Of a DNA stretch of 64,000 bases, positions 49,601 through 60,900 are shown piece by piece. The notes beneath the pieces are model-generated. The model made no database searches. It was not told the origin of the DNA and saw only the letters and a program-made list of their open reading frames with translations. Positions within the stretch are counted from its first letter, which is position 1. Every line of letters starts with the position of its first letter. Location of the stretch: the NCBI GenBank assembly GCA_002104985.1, contig MCGO01000052.1, forward strand, positions 1-64,000, written 5' to 3'. This stretch comes from Rhizoclosmatium globosum. Lineage: Eukaryota > Chytridiomycota > Chytridiomycetes > Chytridiales > Chytriomycetaceae. The translations under genes and the position numbers were made by a program.

Positions 49601-50072
49601 TTTGGAGGAGGCGAGGGAAACGCGATCATCGAAGGGTTTGGAAGCGAAATAGGGAGAAATAACGGCAATCCAGAATCTGTGCGTGGAGGTAGATGTACGG
49701 ATAATAAGGTTGGAGGGATGGTTGGGAAACGAGGAGGAGGAGGAGTAGGAATGACTGGGTCAGATTCCCAAATTATGATTTCGCTGGATATTTCGGGATT
49801 GAAAACAATGAGTTTGTCGGGGACTCGACGTTTGAGGGTGTGGATGAGAGTAAGTTGGAAGATGAAAAGACACGGGAGTTGATTGCGCAGTTGGTTGATA
49901 ACCCCGAACAGTCGTTTATATTTCGGGATGCTGACACGAGTCCTCGGAAAGGTGGTGTTGGGTGGAGTTGTTTGAGAACCGGTCGATGGTTGGGAATGAG
50001 GAGTCTTTGTCGCGGGAACAACATTCTAAAGCTACTCTTGAGTATTTGGCGAAATATGGCATGTTATCATAA
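46623..50072 (+). CDS. STIL: STIL-like centriole assembly protein
   Basis: STIL (Ana2/SAS-5) links PLK4 and SAS-6 during centriole/basal-body assembly (family knowledge). The N-terminal exon runs from 46623 to 46810. After a GA-repeat intron the junction reads FLWDASPT, like human ALWDPTPT. Later blocks agree in order with vertebrate STIL: SPTVVLSGDVVVPL, INPIRLVPTTL, ITIDQARHILLLDRQ then QLPLVGLW across an intron near 47777-47840. A Met/Gln-rich helix (QMYMMLMQRQCEMMLALANP, about 48718) is in the place of the central coiled coil. The C-terminus ends KATLEYLAKYGML, matching the STAN motif (YMKRYGL). A Gly/Arg-rich segment lies at about 49355-49740. Several frame changes between these blocks reflect introns and single-base losses, so the exon model is approximate. 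The presence of STIL supports a flagellated organism. Confidence 0.85.
46827..46882 (+). repeat. GA-rich microsatellite in STIL intron 1
   Basis: Imperfect GAGAGAAAGAGGG repeats filling part of the intron 46811-46969. Confidence 0.85.
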
Positions 50073-50106
50073 AACTGTGTTTTATTTGATTACGATTATG
50101 TGCAGT

Positions 50107-53100
50107 CTAATACCATTTGTTTGGTGTTACGATGTGGTCATAACTCAATGGACAATATACACCATCGATAGAATAGCAATAAGCGTCACAACTAGTTGCG
50201 CATGATATGCAGCCTGATTCAAACTCAGCCCCGCCCTCAAAAGGTTGTTGGGTTGTACTGACTCCGCTGAAATGTCCAATTTGTCCCCAACTGATCATCC
50301 GCAAGTGGCACATATTTAAATAAAGCAGACCATTCACATTATCAAAGTAATACACGTCCCCTAACCCATTCGCTTCATTCTGAAAATCTGTCAAACTCCA
50401 AGTCTGTCGATACTCATGTGTACAAACAGTTGGACTCCATTGATTGTGTAACAATAATCAGCAGCTTTAGCCGTGATTGTAAATGTTGTTCCAGGTGGAT
50501 ACGGCGTTACCAATGTGATGTAATTGGATGGGTCTGGAAACTGCGTTTTCGAAATGACGAGTGAAATGGGTGCACCGCGGTCGTACTGCACAAACCAGCC
50601 GACGCCATTTGCAACAGCAGGCCCAGTTATTATAGTGTTTGCTGTGAACGCGTATCCGTTCCTGAGCGTCTTTCCTCCAATGTGAGCAGCATATCCAATG
50701 ACGGACAGTCGATGGATAAATCGCCATTTGAGCAAATAGAATTTCCAATGAGAGGAAGTTGTGACGCATCACTAGTGAGGTAGAAGGAGGCTTCAAAGTA
50801 ATTGTCATTCGTGCAAAGCCACAGATCTTGGTTGTTAATTGCAAGACGCATGATGGATCCACATCCCACCATTCACCTGCCCATGACGAGCCCATAAGTG
50901 TGCGACCTTGTGATAATGTGGCTGTGCCGTCATAGTCAACCCTGCAGTGAATTTAATTTACGGATAAAGGGTTTCAAAGTCCGTACCAACTCTGGAGACG
51001 CCCTGAAACAGTGTACCGTTCATAATGCCCAAACATGAAAAAATCATCAGGTTTACAGTTCTGGTAAACAATATCTCGCGTTGTCTGCATAACTCCCGGA
51101 ACAAACTGGTCACTATGTGTGAGAAACTGCCACACCGCCATTGTCGAACTATCATACGCGTCTTGCCAGTCATTATTGCATCCTCGAAACGTGATATTCG
51201 ACAAGATGTGGTTCTGTCCTTGATCATACCATTGAAATCCTAGCATATCCGTCCAGAATCTCATGTCTCGTTCTGCACAATCATCAGCCTTGGAATTCGC
51301 TGACGAGCACCACTCAAATATGGAATAAACGTATTCTCCGTGCGACAAATCACGAGCATTTGGTCAATCCAGACCTGTCCGAAAACACTTGCACTCACAC
51401 CCAAATCATGACCCTCATATTTGACAACTTCAGAACGTTGACCCCAGTGCATAATTCCCTTATTTGACAAAAATACTTTGGTATTGCTGAAGCGCATCCA
51501 CGCTCGACTTGGAATAGGGCATCCGAAATTTTGAAGAGGCGACCAACAAGTATCAGCGGAGCCAGCGGTAACTCGACCGGGTTATATTCCAAAAATCGTT
51601 CTTATGATAGCTGCCCACCGACGTATATCCCCGCTCCATTGGACCACCAAACCCTGTGCTGTGTGCCGAATTCCCTTCAAAGAGCTTTAAGGCCTTGAGC
51701 TGGGGTTAAAATCTGTATTCCAGCTGCAAGACCATCGGTGCAGGTAGTCCAGGAAATGAGAAGCCTGTCCATCCTCCACTAGCTGCATTTCCGATGAACG
51801 AGTTGTGTGGATTAGTAATATAAAACCCAGCCGCCGTTATATCCGTTGGAGCAATCAAATTGACTGGATCTTGCTTGACAGGATTAAGTACTGTTCACCG
51901 AATAACGTTTGGTCCGTCACATCTCCAAGAAAGTGAATATGTGAAGCCAGATTGAATGCAAACACATTGTCTTCTTCAATTCCATCTTCGATGTAGAAAC
52001 AGTTTCCAGTGATATCATAGCGACGTTGTTTGACACTGTCACGTTATGTGACCCATGAACGGAGACGCAACGGAAGAAGCTTTGATGGATGGAGCTGGAC
52101 TTAAGTAACTGTTGATTCCGTTTTCCGCGGCTTGATGGATGTGAAAAGGGTACCGCCCCATCACATTGGTTTGCCCTTGAATGGTGATAAGAGTAATGCT
52201 TCAAATTAGGTATGAACTGACCCATTCGAATAAGTTCAACGCCACTAACGCGGCCAATTGCTGTACCTACAATAATAATATGGCCACCATACCCGTGAGG
52301 TGCACCACAGGGCCATGTGGACACATCGCTAACATCATCTCCCACACAAACAGCAGGTGCAGTCGTGCGATTTGAATACTTGCTGTCTCCCTTCACAACA
52401 ATCCGTCGACTCAACAAACCAACTTCAGCTTGATATTCAGATCCTCCATAATGATCATACAACAGAGGCTCTTTGATCGTCACAAGACTCGTTGTCGCCC
52501 CAATATTCTGAGCAGCCTTAATATCTTCGATGACGGCAATATCATTCTGATTAAAATCTCGACTATCCTTAGTCGCAGTGGTCGTGATTATAATCGTTTG
52601 TCCCACTTCCCAATTTACAATATCTTGAATGAGTATCTGCTTATCACCCTTTCGCGATGTAGCAGCCAGACGTGTCCAAGCTGGAGCATACACCATTCCA
52701 TGTACATCAAGAGTTCCTCCGTTATGACAGCGATCCCTGAAACTTAAGTATTAATGCTAACACAACGGCCCCCGAACAATTTTACCCTTCAGAGACGGTT
52801 CGGGCACATTATTCAACGAAACTCCAACCGGTTTCTTCCCATGCAATACTACAGTAATATAGTTCTTGAGTCGACACGTCTCAGACCCATCCAAATCCCG
52901 CCACCATCAACTAATATCCCAGTCGTTTGTAGAGTAATATTCGCATCGTCGAAGACAAGGTTTGAGCCAAGGTTATAGTGATTGTTCCATACACGTTTTT
53001 GGAGTCGAGAGATGTGGATGAATAAGAGGATGTTTGGTGGGACGGGATTGCGTACCGTCTGCCAATGGGACGACGCCGTTCGGCCATGTATCGTTTGATT

Positions 53101-53454
53101 CCCATCGTTTTAAGTTTAATAACCGGTGTGGACATTCGTCTGAGCGCTGTCGAAGTTATTTGATGTTGAGTTTTAGTTTGACAGGAATGCATGAGAAAGT
53201 GAGTCCCCAATGAGATACCTGTTTTCATTCCAGACATTGCTTGTATCAGGCGAGGAAACGTCACAACTTCGGACCATGATTTTGGGTTGTGTTTCCAATA
53301 TATTGGGAATACTTTTTTGGATAGCTTGGGTGGTTTTGAAGAGTGGGGCGATTGAAGATTGATGATAACCAGAAACTGAATCGCCTGATTGAGATGATGA
53401 AGGTGCAGAAAATGCTGATGTTGCTGCTATGGAGATGACGAAGACGTAGTACAT
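50107..53454 (-). CDS. secreted G8-domain/parallel beta-helix protein (CEMIP/TMEM2-like), copy 2
   Basis: Inverted paralogue of the 29.4-32.8 kb gene. A signal peptide (MYYVFVISIAATSAFS) starts at 53454. The G8 part is interrupted by frame changes (LVFDDANITLQTTG, IWMGSETCRLKNYITVVLHG). The helix part aligns closely with copy 1: ILIQDIVNWEVGQTI, TKDSRDFNQND, AEVGLLSRRIVVKGD, STWPCGAPHGYGGHI and LKSSSIHQSFFRC. The C-terminal part reads WSLTDFQNEANGLGDVYYFD to CYSIDGVYCPL, with stop at 50107. More breaks are present than in copy 1 (near 53160-52900, 52130, 51900, 51600-51700, 51290, 50720 and 50420), so it may be partly decayed; single-base losses explain many of them. It converges with STIL, with 34 bp between stops. 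Confidence 0.8.
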
Positions 53455-53485
53455 TGGAAATAGATGAAAATGCGATAAATTAAAA

Positions 53486-53815
53486 TTAAGTCAATATTCT
53501 TCTCCAGACTGCTTGCTCCATATCAAACTGAGTTTGTACATCCACAAATTCGCTGAAATCTTCAAGGGTATAACTCAAGTGGTGTTCATCGCAGAGGTAA
53601 TTGGCTTTAGCAGATGTTAGAGGAGATTGACCTCCGGATTTTTGCTTATTTCGGTGGCTGTAAACGCCGGCCACTGATGACGAGACCAATCAAAGTAAAC
53701 GATATCAGTGCAGAACTGTAGAATCAGCCAGAAACGAGTATCGGTGATAAGAGCTGCGGCTCCAACAAGTACAACCCGCACAGGCTCACCCCTCCATCGT
53801 CCTTTGAACACATGG
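53486..53815 (-). CDS. hypothetical fragment upstream of G8 copy 2
   Basis: Two overlapping minus-strand frames: one reads RGEPVRVVLVGAAALI and DIVYFDWSRHQW (53617-53811), the other SSSVAGVYSHRNKQKSGG then SAKANYLCDEHHLSYTLEDF and QTQFDMEQAVWRRIL to a stop at 53486. The second piece has protein-like composition and is probably the C-terminus of a gene; the frame switch near 53660 may be an indel or intron. I do not recognise the family, and no start was found. It ends about 30 bp before the G8 start codon. Confidence 0.3.
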
Positions 53816-53975
53816 TATTAACTAATCAGTTCAACTTCCACCAAAAAATTGACCGAAAAGCAAACCACAAAAAAATCAATTGATAAGGTTGAACCCCACG
53901 CAGGCTTAACGAAAAAGGTATAAGAAGCCCGTCTTTGTTCCTTCAACGACACTCATCCCGAATATTTCTCAGTAA

Positions 53976-54292
53976 ATGCAACTTCTTGCCATCATCGCCA
54001 CCGGTTCCTTGTTGGTCTCTGCAGTCCCTGCAGCAGTCACCACCTGCACAACGACCATTGCACCAAAACCGGCTGCAACCACTTCATGCACTACAACCAC
54101 AGTTGTCGCTCCAAAGCCAGCTACCACGATCCATGCACGACCACTACCGCTGCCGCTATTGTTGCGACCACAAAGCCTGTGGCTCCAGTCGTTCCTGCCA
54201 CCAGTGCAAAGCCAAAGACTCAACTTTACAGTGGTGCTGAATCTGTAGTTGTAATTGGAAGTGCTCTTGCTGCTTTTGCCATGGTTTTGTGA
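53976..54292 (+). CDS. small GPI-type secreted protein, YSG family member 1
   Basis: Signal peptide MQLLAIIATGSLLVSAVPA, then Thr/Pro/Ala-rich mature sequence with repeated TTCTTT/SCTTTT units, a junction QLYSGAES and a hydrophobic C-terminus (VVVIGSALAAFAMVL) without a basic tail, as for GPI anchoring. One C is missing near 54129, which splits the ORF. A TATA-like sequence (GGTATAAGAAG) lies about 55 bp upstream. It shares the architecture signal / Thr-rich / (L)YSG(S/A) / short hydrophobic end with three other small genes at 57.7, 58.7 and 59.8 kb. Probably a cell-surface or zoospore/sporangium wall protein; this is inference. Confidence 0.72.
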
Positions 54293-55090
54293 AAACAATC
54301 AGAAATACGCTGGGGGTAGGATTTATGCTGTTGTTCTCAGTTGTATCGATTTCTCATCATGGAATTTAAATTGGAGTTGTTTGTGGTTGCTGTGTTATGT
54401 TTTGATTAGAATAAAATACCTTCACGACTCACTGTGATTATTATACAAACCCAGCTACATTAACTCCTTTCAAAATGAAATTGCTGCGGAGAATATAACG
54501 CGATACTCTCGTAGTTGAGACTGCTGAGACTTGAATGCGATGAGAATAGGTTCAACCCACCACAAACACGTTTCTGCGCCCTGTTTATGGTTCACTACAT
54601 CGGTACTATGTATTTCAAGAATAAATGGCTATAAAACCAGGTTTGAGACTGTATGCCTTTAATAAGGGGCCGATGACCACTCAGCCACGGTTTGAGTTCG
54701 TAAGGCATCCGGTTCGGATGCAAGAGAGAGTTATATATTCACAACAAATCCTTCATCGATTTCATATCCGAAAATGACAGGATGTCACATCATGCAGAGG
54801 CAAGGACAAAAGTGATCCAAGGGAATTGGTCAGTCTGAACTTCAAGAAAAAATCCAAAAGTGAGTGAACATCCTCTCTCAGCGCCTTCCTGAGAGTGATC
54901 GGCCGCGATCCAATGAGCGACGGTACTTGGCACGGGTCAATACTACATGAATGCATTGGTTTCGAGTGTGATCAGGGACTGGCAGGACATTCACCGAATT
55001 GATTGATGAACCACGCGGAGTGCACTCACTAATACATTTAATATTCAAACAAACAACAGGACATCTCATCCCGTCCTCATACGATCAAAA
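54293..55090. other. intergenic, no gene seen
   Basis: About 800 bp between two surface-protein genes on the plus strand. Small ORFs only. A TATA-like TATAAAAC occurs at about 54631. Confidence 0.45.
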
Positions 55091-56220
55091 ATGCACGCAA
55101 TTACCCTTCTTTCTCTTGTTGCTGCTGCGGCTGTTTCCGTAAGTGCCTCACCTGACCTTGTTGGCAGTGTTCAGGCATGGGCTGTCCAACTTCCGTCAGC
55201 CAAGTGCTGGACGACTTCTCAGGGAGCACTCGCTGACCTCAAGACTGGTGACAATGCTGGTCTTGTCGCGCTTTGTCCATCTTTGATTGACAACTTTGCC
55301 AACGGATGCTACAACACTGCCACAACTGCCACTGCCACCACTACCACTACTACCACTGTTTCCGGTGCTGCACCTTCCGCCACCGGAGCTGCTTCAAACC
55401 AAAATTCCCGACGCGAAGCCTCGTCGTCCACATTAAATGCTGAACTCGTTGCAAATGTCCTCGCAAACGTGATTGATTTGTGTGTTACCGCCCAAGCCTT
55501 TGTTGCCATTGACACCGCAAAGTACGTTGCTGCTGATTTTACTCCAGTCGCTGTCTCCGCTGCCGATGCCGCTTCCTACGCCCTTGGTCTCGATGTTGAC
55601 ATTGACGCGCTTGCCAAGGCATTTGTCCAGACCCAGGTCCCTTTGACTCCAGGCCAAACCGTTCTCTTCCAAGGCCCTGCCCTTCCCTCTGTTGCCGCAG
55701 CTAAGGCCGTCGTTGGAAAGCTCACTGCCGCAAACAGAATCATCAACTCTCCAGTCATCTACAACTTCAACAAGACCCTTATTTCATCTGAACAAGCTAA
55801 AGACAACGTCTACGCTTTCAAGGCTGATGCGTCCCTCACATTAAACTGGATCGGTCTCTCCCTCTCAAAGGACTCCAAGCACATTGCCGTCGTTTACGGT
55901 TCCGAGGCCAGGGTTTCTGGATTTCTTTTGTCTTTGACTTGTCTGCAATTAGACAGAGAAGACAGAGCAACAATGCTATTACTTTCACTCTGCTTTCTGG
56001 TTCCGTTCCAATCAAGGGTACTCCAGTTGTTAAGGTTCCAACCACAACCACCACTTCTACCTCAATCAACACCTGTACCACTACAACTACCACTACCACT
56101 ACTCAAGCTCCATACAACCCAGCCACCACCACCACTCCAAACCAAATCTACAAGGGTAGTGCCTCTTCTATGTCTGCCAGCCTCGTTGCTGCCGTTCTCG
56201 TGTCTCTTGCTTTCTTTTAA
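55091..56220 (+). CDS. secreted alanine/threonine-rich GPI-type protein
   Basis: Signal peptide MHAITLLSLVAAAAVSVSA is followed by a folded-looking N-terminal part with spaced cysteines (AKCWTTSQGALADL, LVALCPSLIDNFANGCYN). A Thr run comes next, then an Ala-rich middle domain (LDVDIDALAKAFVQTQVPL, VYNFNKTLISSEQAKDNVY-like). The end is Thr-rich and closes with YKGSASSMSASLVAAVLVSLAFF, a GPI-type signal. One G is missing near 55912; with it the frame continues GQGFWISFVFDLSA to the stop at 56220 and gives about 376 residues. No family is recognised. The YKGSA junction resembles, but is not identical to, the YSG junction of its small neighbours. Confidence 0.72.
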
Positions 56221-57674
56221 GCGAAAACACTCCCTACTCTTTTTATTTGATTTCTTCATTTTCTTCCTCTTCTGTTTCTGGTGCATTCACACGCTGCCAA
56301 ATAGTTTTACAGTACCTCTTCTAACTTCTTTTTTTCCCCTTCCTTATTACAAGTTCCTTCTTTATTGGTGTGTGTTTTTAAATCTTCTTTATTTGTGTTG
56401 GTGACATGGAGTGATGTGGGCTTTTTTATTCGGTGTACTTTTGGGATTGTTAACCTGGTTGGATTGTTTTGTTGTATCTCATAAAAGTGGTGTCAGCTTT
56501 TTCTTTTGGCACAATTAGGGAAGTGATTTTCATAATAATGTGTGATTCATTGCATCAAATAGCAGGGGTCGTGATGCACAGAAAAAAGTGCAATTTATCA
56601 CTTTTGAACCAAGATGCATCTCCGCAGCACCGCTATTAAGTATAAAAAGTTGTTATCTTGCTATTCATGCAATATTAATACTTTCTGCAATTGAGGGATA
56701 TGCTAATCACAACTCGTTATAGACAATATTTTTCAAAATATTGAAAAGTGTTAGTCGATTTGTAAGACCAACATTGGCACCAGATCAATTCATAGTCATC
56801 CCCGACGAAATAACAAGTTGAACCGCAAGACCTTTCTACCAGATTTTGCAAACAATCCATTAAGACTTTATGAGGTAAAAGGAACACGGAAGCGCACTTC
56901 TTATTTTGTGGTCACAATTCTCGCTTATCTTCTTAAATGTATTCAATGTATTTAAAAAGTTGTTCTTAAAGGTCTCTGATTGTTTCAGGCCATTCCGTTT
57001 TCTTTTCATATGTATTTGTTTTTTGAATTCTTAAAACAGTCCAAGGATATTTAAATCAGAAAAAAGGAGCACTTGGTGATCTAAAAGATACTCTGGCAAT
57101 GGCAAATCTTTTTGATTCAAGAGAAGGGAACGAGTAAGAAAGAAGTTATTGAGGTTTGAAGGAAAATCGCGATTTTACGAACCAAAAGCGAATTCAAAAA
57201 ACGGAGCACTTGGCCCTCATAAACGCATCAGTTACTTTGTCTCAGTCAAAATTGATGCTTATACGTTTTGATTTCATGAATTATTAGGTTGGAGTTTGGT
57301 GAGTGTCCCTTTTGACCCAAGGAAATTTTGTGAGGCAAAGTCGCAAAAAGTGCGACATCACCCCCTGATCAAATAGCGCTGATAAATCGGTTTTGCCTTC
57401 CATCAGAGAGACATCAAATGATGTCTCACGATGAGGGGGAAACCAAACAAGAAAAGGAAATGAATGAAAAATATGGTATGCGCTAATTTCCCCTTGTCTG
57501 AAGGAGGCACTATCAACTGCAAATCATGGATGTGTTGGAACCCTCTGATGCACCTGCCAAGGGAGGAGGCAAAATGAGGCGTGCCAAAAATCACCACCTA
57601 ATTTGCATAAATCACAACCAACAAAAAGCCCACGATCCCCTCCAGAAGAAAAACATCCACAAAAAACCAATCAA
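56221..57674. other. 1.45-kb gene-free AT-rich interval
   Basis: No ORF with coding character on either strand. The phrase GGAGCACTTGG occurs twice (about 57067 and 57204), each next to an A run, and AATATTTTTCAAAATATTG (56727-56745) is an imperfect palindrome. No RNA gene or inverted repeat pair was identified. Confidence 0.5.
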
Positions 57675-58057
57675 ATGCAGTTTACATCCATCCTCCTAGC
57701 TGTCGCCGCTGCTTCCGGTCTCGTCTCCGCTCAAACAACAAACAGTCAACTACCCTCCGATCAGCTACCTCTGTCTCCACTCGTGTTACTGCCACTTCCG
57801 TCTCCACTCGTGTCACCAAGTCCCACAACACCCACAAATCCAAGACCGTTGTTCCATCCTCCACCATTGTTCCAACCACTTCCAATGCAGCTCCAAATGT
57901 GATTGCTCCAGCTCCTGTAAACGCTACTTCCACTGCTGCTGCTGTGTACGCTGGTCCATCTACCGCAGGAAAGCCAGCAACTAACGTGTTGTACAGTGGT
58001 TCTGAGACCGTTGCTGTTTCCGTTGCTGCTGCCGCAGTTGTTGCTTTGTTCATGTAA
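57675..58057 (+). CDS. small GPI-type secreted protein, YSG family member 2
   Basis: Signal peptide MQFTSILLAVAAASGLVSAQ. The mature part is Ser/Thr/Val-rich (ATSVSTRVTATSVSTRVT, a 9-residue duplication) and then Pro/Ala-rich. The junction VLYSGSETVAVSV leads into a C-terminal Ala/Val stretch ending ALFM. The frame changes between the signal peptide and the repeat near 57755, where one base is missing. About 127 residues once restored. Same architecture as members 1, 3 and 4. Confidence 0.72.
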
Positions 58058-58267
58058 AAGAAATATTGATGGAAGAGGTTTGGTTGGAGAGAAACTTTCT
58101 TTACGGTGGCTCTTGCTTACATGGTTGCTTTATGATTGCTACGTTAGATATGAAAATACATTAGATTTAAATGTTAGCGTTCCTTATACGATTACTGCCC
58201 TCCATAAACAAACACTCCTCTTCTGACTGCATCACCAACAACCACCTCACCGTCAACACGAAAAGGA

Positions 58268-58339
58268 TGCACACCCCAGGAATCGAACCTGGATTTGCTC
58301 GGCCACAACGAGCTGTACTGACCGTTATACGAGGTATGC
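58268..58339 (-). tRNA. tRNA-His (anticodon GTG)
   Basis: 72 nt fold into a full cloverleaf: acceptor GCATACC/GGTGTGC, D arm GTA/TAC, anticodon arm GCTCG-TTGTGGC-CGAGC with anticodon GTG, variable AAAT, T arm CCAGG-TTCGATT-CCTGG, discriminator A. No intron. The extra G at position -1 of tRNA-His is not encoded, as usual in eukaryotes. A and B box promoters are intact. Confidence 0.96.
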
Positions 58340-58685
58340 AGATGATAGTGGAATCAGCATGAACACTATATTGCTTATAGAAAAAGAGTTGTCAAAGATG
58401 AGGACCTTCTCTTGCTGAATCCCGACAATGCCTCGATGTGCATTTGCTTGATGGACGTGATCTGGTGTTGTTGCCAAGGCAGGCAACACAAATCATCAAA
58501 ATTGAACCTTTATTGATGAAATCCATCACTGAAAACACCAATTTGAATTTAAAATCGTTGAAGCAGCAAGCCTTATTTATTGAGGCTGAATGAAATGAGG
58601 CTGTGATACATCAATACTTCAAAAAACATTGGGGGATCATGAAGTATTGGGACAAAAACCAACCTCCAAGAGATTATCTTCCCCT
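58340..58685. other. intergenic, upstream of tRNA-His and YSG member 3
   Basis: About 345 bp with no supported gene. Confidence 0.4.
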
Positions 58686-59010
58686 ATGAAGGTTTCAACA
58701 TACTTCTTGCTGTTATCGGCTGTGCTGCAGTTGCTGTGTCTGCTCAGAATGCTTCAGGAACTAAAACGAACCACACGAAACGAACTCGTTCTACAATCAC
58801 AACTGTATCTACTGCAGTGCCAACAACAACTACTGCTGTCACGACAGCTTATTTGGCCCCAACCGTGGCTTCGCCAGCTCCAACTTATGCTGCCACTACT
58901 CCAGCACCAGTTCCAACCAGCACCTCCAAACCAAAACTTTTGTACAGTGGAAGTGAGCTATTTTCTTGTCATCGGCCGCTGCGGCAGTCATCGCTCTGTT
59001 TGCAATGTGA
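58686..59010 (+). CDS. small GPI-type secreted protein, YSG family member 3
   Basis: Start MKVSTYF continues, after one missing base near 58708, as LAVIGCAAVAVSAQ (signal peptide). The mature sequence is basic then Thr-rich (TKRTRSTITTVSTAVPTTTT) and Pro/Ala-rich. The junction LLYSGSE is followed, after one missing G near 58957, by IFLSSAAAAVIALFAM and a stop at 59010. About 108 residues. The two small losses sit in TT and GG runs. Confidence 0.72.
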
Positions 59011-59793
59011 AGCAGTTTTCGAAATGCCATTCCCATTTCAAGTTGATACCTATGAACCTCATTTTAAGTCAATTAATAAAAGCTTTTAGTTTTTTGAATA
59101 CGGATGAACGTTAAAAGTGACAATAAATAACCCTGATATTCAAATGATCGAAGTAACACCTGACCACACAGCAAATTCATATGTCCAAGCATATTCTTAA
59201 AATAGGAGGTTGAACATATTGTCTCTCAAGTTGGCGTTTGAAGGGATTGCACTAAGGGTGAATTCAAACACTTCAAATATCATGAGTATGTTAAGAGTTG
59301 ATGTAAGCAGATATCCCATGAGTGCACAGACATCAGTTCTTAAAAAATCACATATCTTTACTTTCAGCGATGAGTAATGTGATTTTTCTTATGGTTAAGT
59401 GTTTGTGGGTTCTGCGGACGAGCGGAATTGGTCGCTTGCACATGTTTAGGAAAGAACACGCAAATATGTAAAGAAAGAGCGCTGCCAAGAGGTGGCGGTG
59501 AATGCTCTCACCTTTTCTTTCTGGTGCCTCCCATTAAGGGGATGGGCTTGTGCAGATCGATTTGACTCTATTATGGGGCACCCGGAAGCTCGCCTTGTCC
59601 CAACACAGCTCAAGTGTATCTATCGGGATTATCGCAGCTCTATCAATCACGCCGTATTGCTCTGAGTGTGTAGAACACAAAATGGGTCCTCCTTCCCGAT
59701 ACGGGTGTCTTGTTTGATTAAATGGCCTGAATCGTTCAAAAACCAGGATCGATTTCACCAACTTCATCTTCACCAAAAACAACTCTTCTAAAA
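59011..59793. other. intergenic, no gene seen
   Basis: About 780 bp between two YSG-family genes. A minus-strand ORF at 59534-59782 shows no coding character. The region should contain the promoter of the gene at 59794. Confidence 0.45.
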
Positions 59794-60003
59794 ATGCAAT
59801 TCATCTCCCTTGTTGCCATCTTCGCCGCTGCCGTCTCTGCCCAATACGGTGACGTTGCTGCCTCTGCTACCTCTGCTGCCCCAGCTGCCTCTGCCTCTGT
59901 CTACGGAGGAGACTACTCTGCCCCACAGACCGCCCTCTACTCCGGAGCTTCCTCTGCTGCTATCGGTGCCGCTGTTGCCGTTGCCGCCGTCTTCATGTGC
60001 TAA
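59794..60003 (+). CDS. small GPI-type secreted protein, YSG family member 4
   Basis: Intact 69-residue ORF: signal peptide MQFISLVAIFAAAVSAQ, an Ala/Ser-rich mature part of about 25 residues with VYGGDYSAPQ, the junction ALYSGASSAAIG and a hydrophobic end (AAVAVAAVFMC). It is the shortest and only unbroken member of the group. The codons are strongly C-rich at third positions (GCC, GTC, TCC-type), unlike most neighbours, which may reflect high expression (inference). Confidence 0.78.
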   Translation: MQFISLVAIFAAAVSAQYGDVAASATSAAPAASASVYGGDYSAPQTALYSGASSAAIGAAVAVAAVFMC

Positions 60004-60900
60004 ATGCCCTGCTACCAATTGCCTTTTGCGTACTTAGATTGTAGTATAGATGGTTTCAGAGCTGATATGATACACCAATAAAAGAGTTGGAGTGATATAG
60101 AGTACTTATGATGTTGTCCCTACGTTTTTTACTCCTGAGTGCATAAGCAGGACCAAGTGAGCAACGAGCTCTGACCGCAGAACCGCTGATTTGCTGATAC
60201 TTATTTGGCAGTGTCGGAGTAGGAACAGTGATATCAGTGGAACGGTGCCTTCACTGCTGTGTTCTCGGCCCGACAATCTCTGTCACCACAACAACTCTCG
60301 CCGGCTCTACAATGGAGGACGGACAAGGACAAGGACCAGTTGGCAAGGACATGTGAATGTGAGAGGTGGCGTCACCTGCACTTCCTCAAATTGGGCTTGT
60401 GGGAACCAGAAATGACTCATCATCGAAGTGCCCCCCAACCTTCCCACACCGGCCCCTTTCTTTGATGCTCACAGACAATTGCTTATTGCTTGTCGCTAGA
60501 ATACTCTCTCTTTCATCCCTGGAAATAATGAAATGTAAAGGTCCATGATTGATTGCAATCAATATCACATATCAACAAACAACATTCAAAATATTTGCAT
60601 TCAAGTACGTTTCCTATCAGATACCTGGTACTTGGAACTTCTGATGGTTCTGATATATCACCAACTGTGATTTCACAATCGACGACAAAACATTGGCTTT
60701 ATCGATACAGTGCATTTATTCCATTATGAAATGGACTGAAATTCAAATGTGGGTACTACGATGACGAAACGTGTTCCCCTTCACTCATTTTCGTCCAATC
60801 AAATCACTGGAAGAGAACCATTCACCCATTCATCACAACACCCACCAAATGAATCCAATGTCAGGAATGAATTGCGAAAAACATCCCAAAAAAGCATTCA
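60004..60900. other. intergenic, possible 5' exon of the carboxypeptidase
   Basis: About 900 bp. Plus-strand ORFs at 60191-60415 and 60749-60952 have no recognisable domain. The signal-peptide exon of the carboxypeptidase should lie in the right part but was not identified. Confidence 0.35.
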
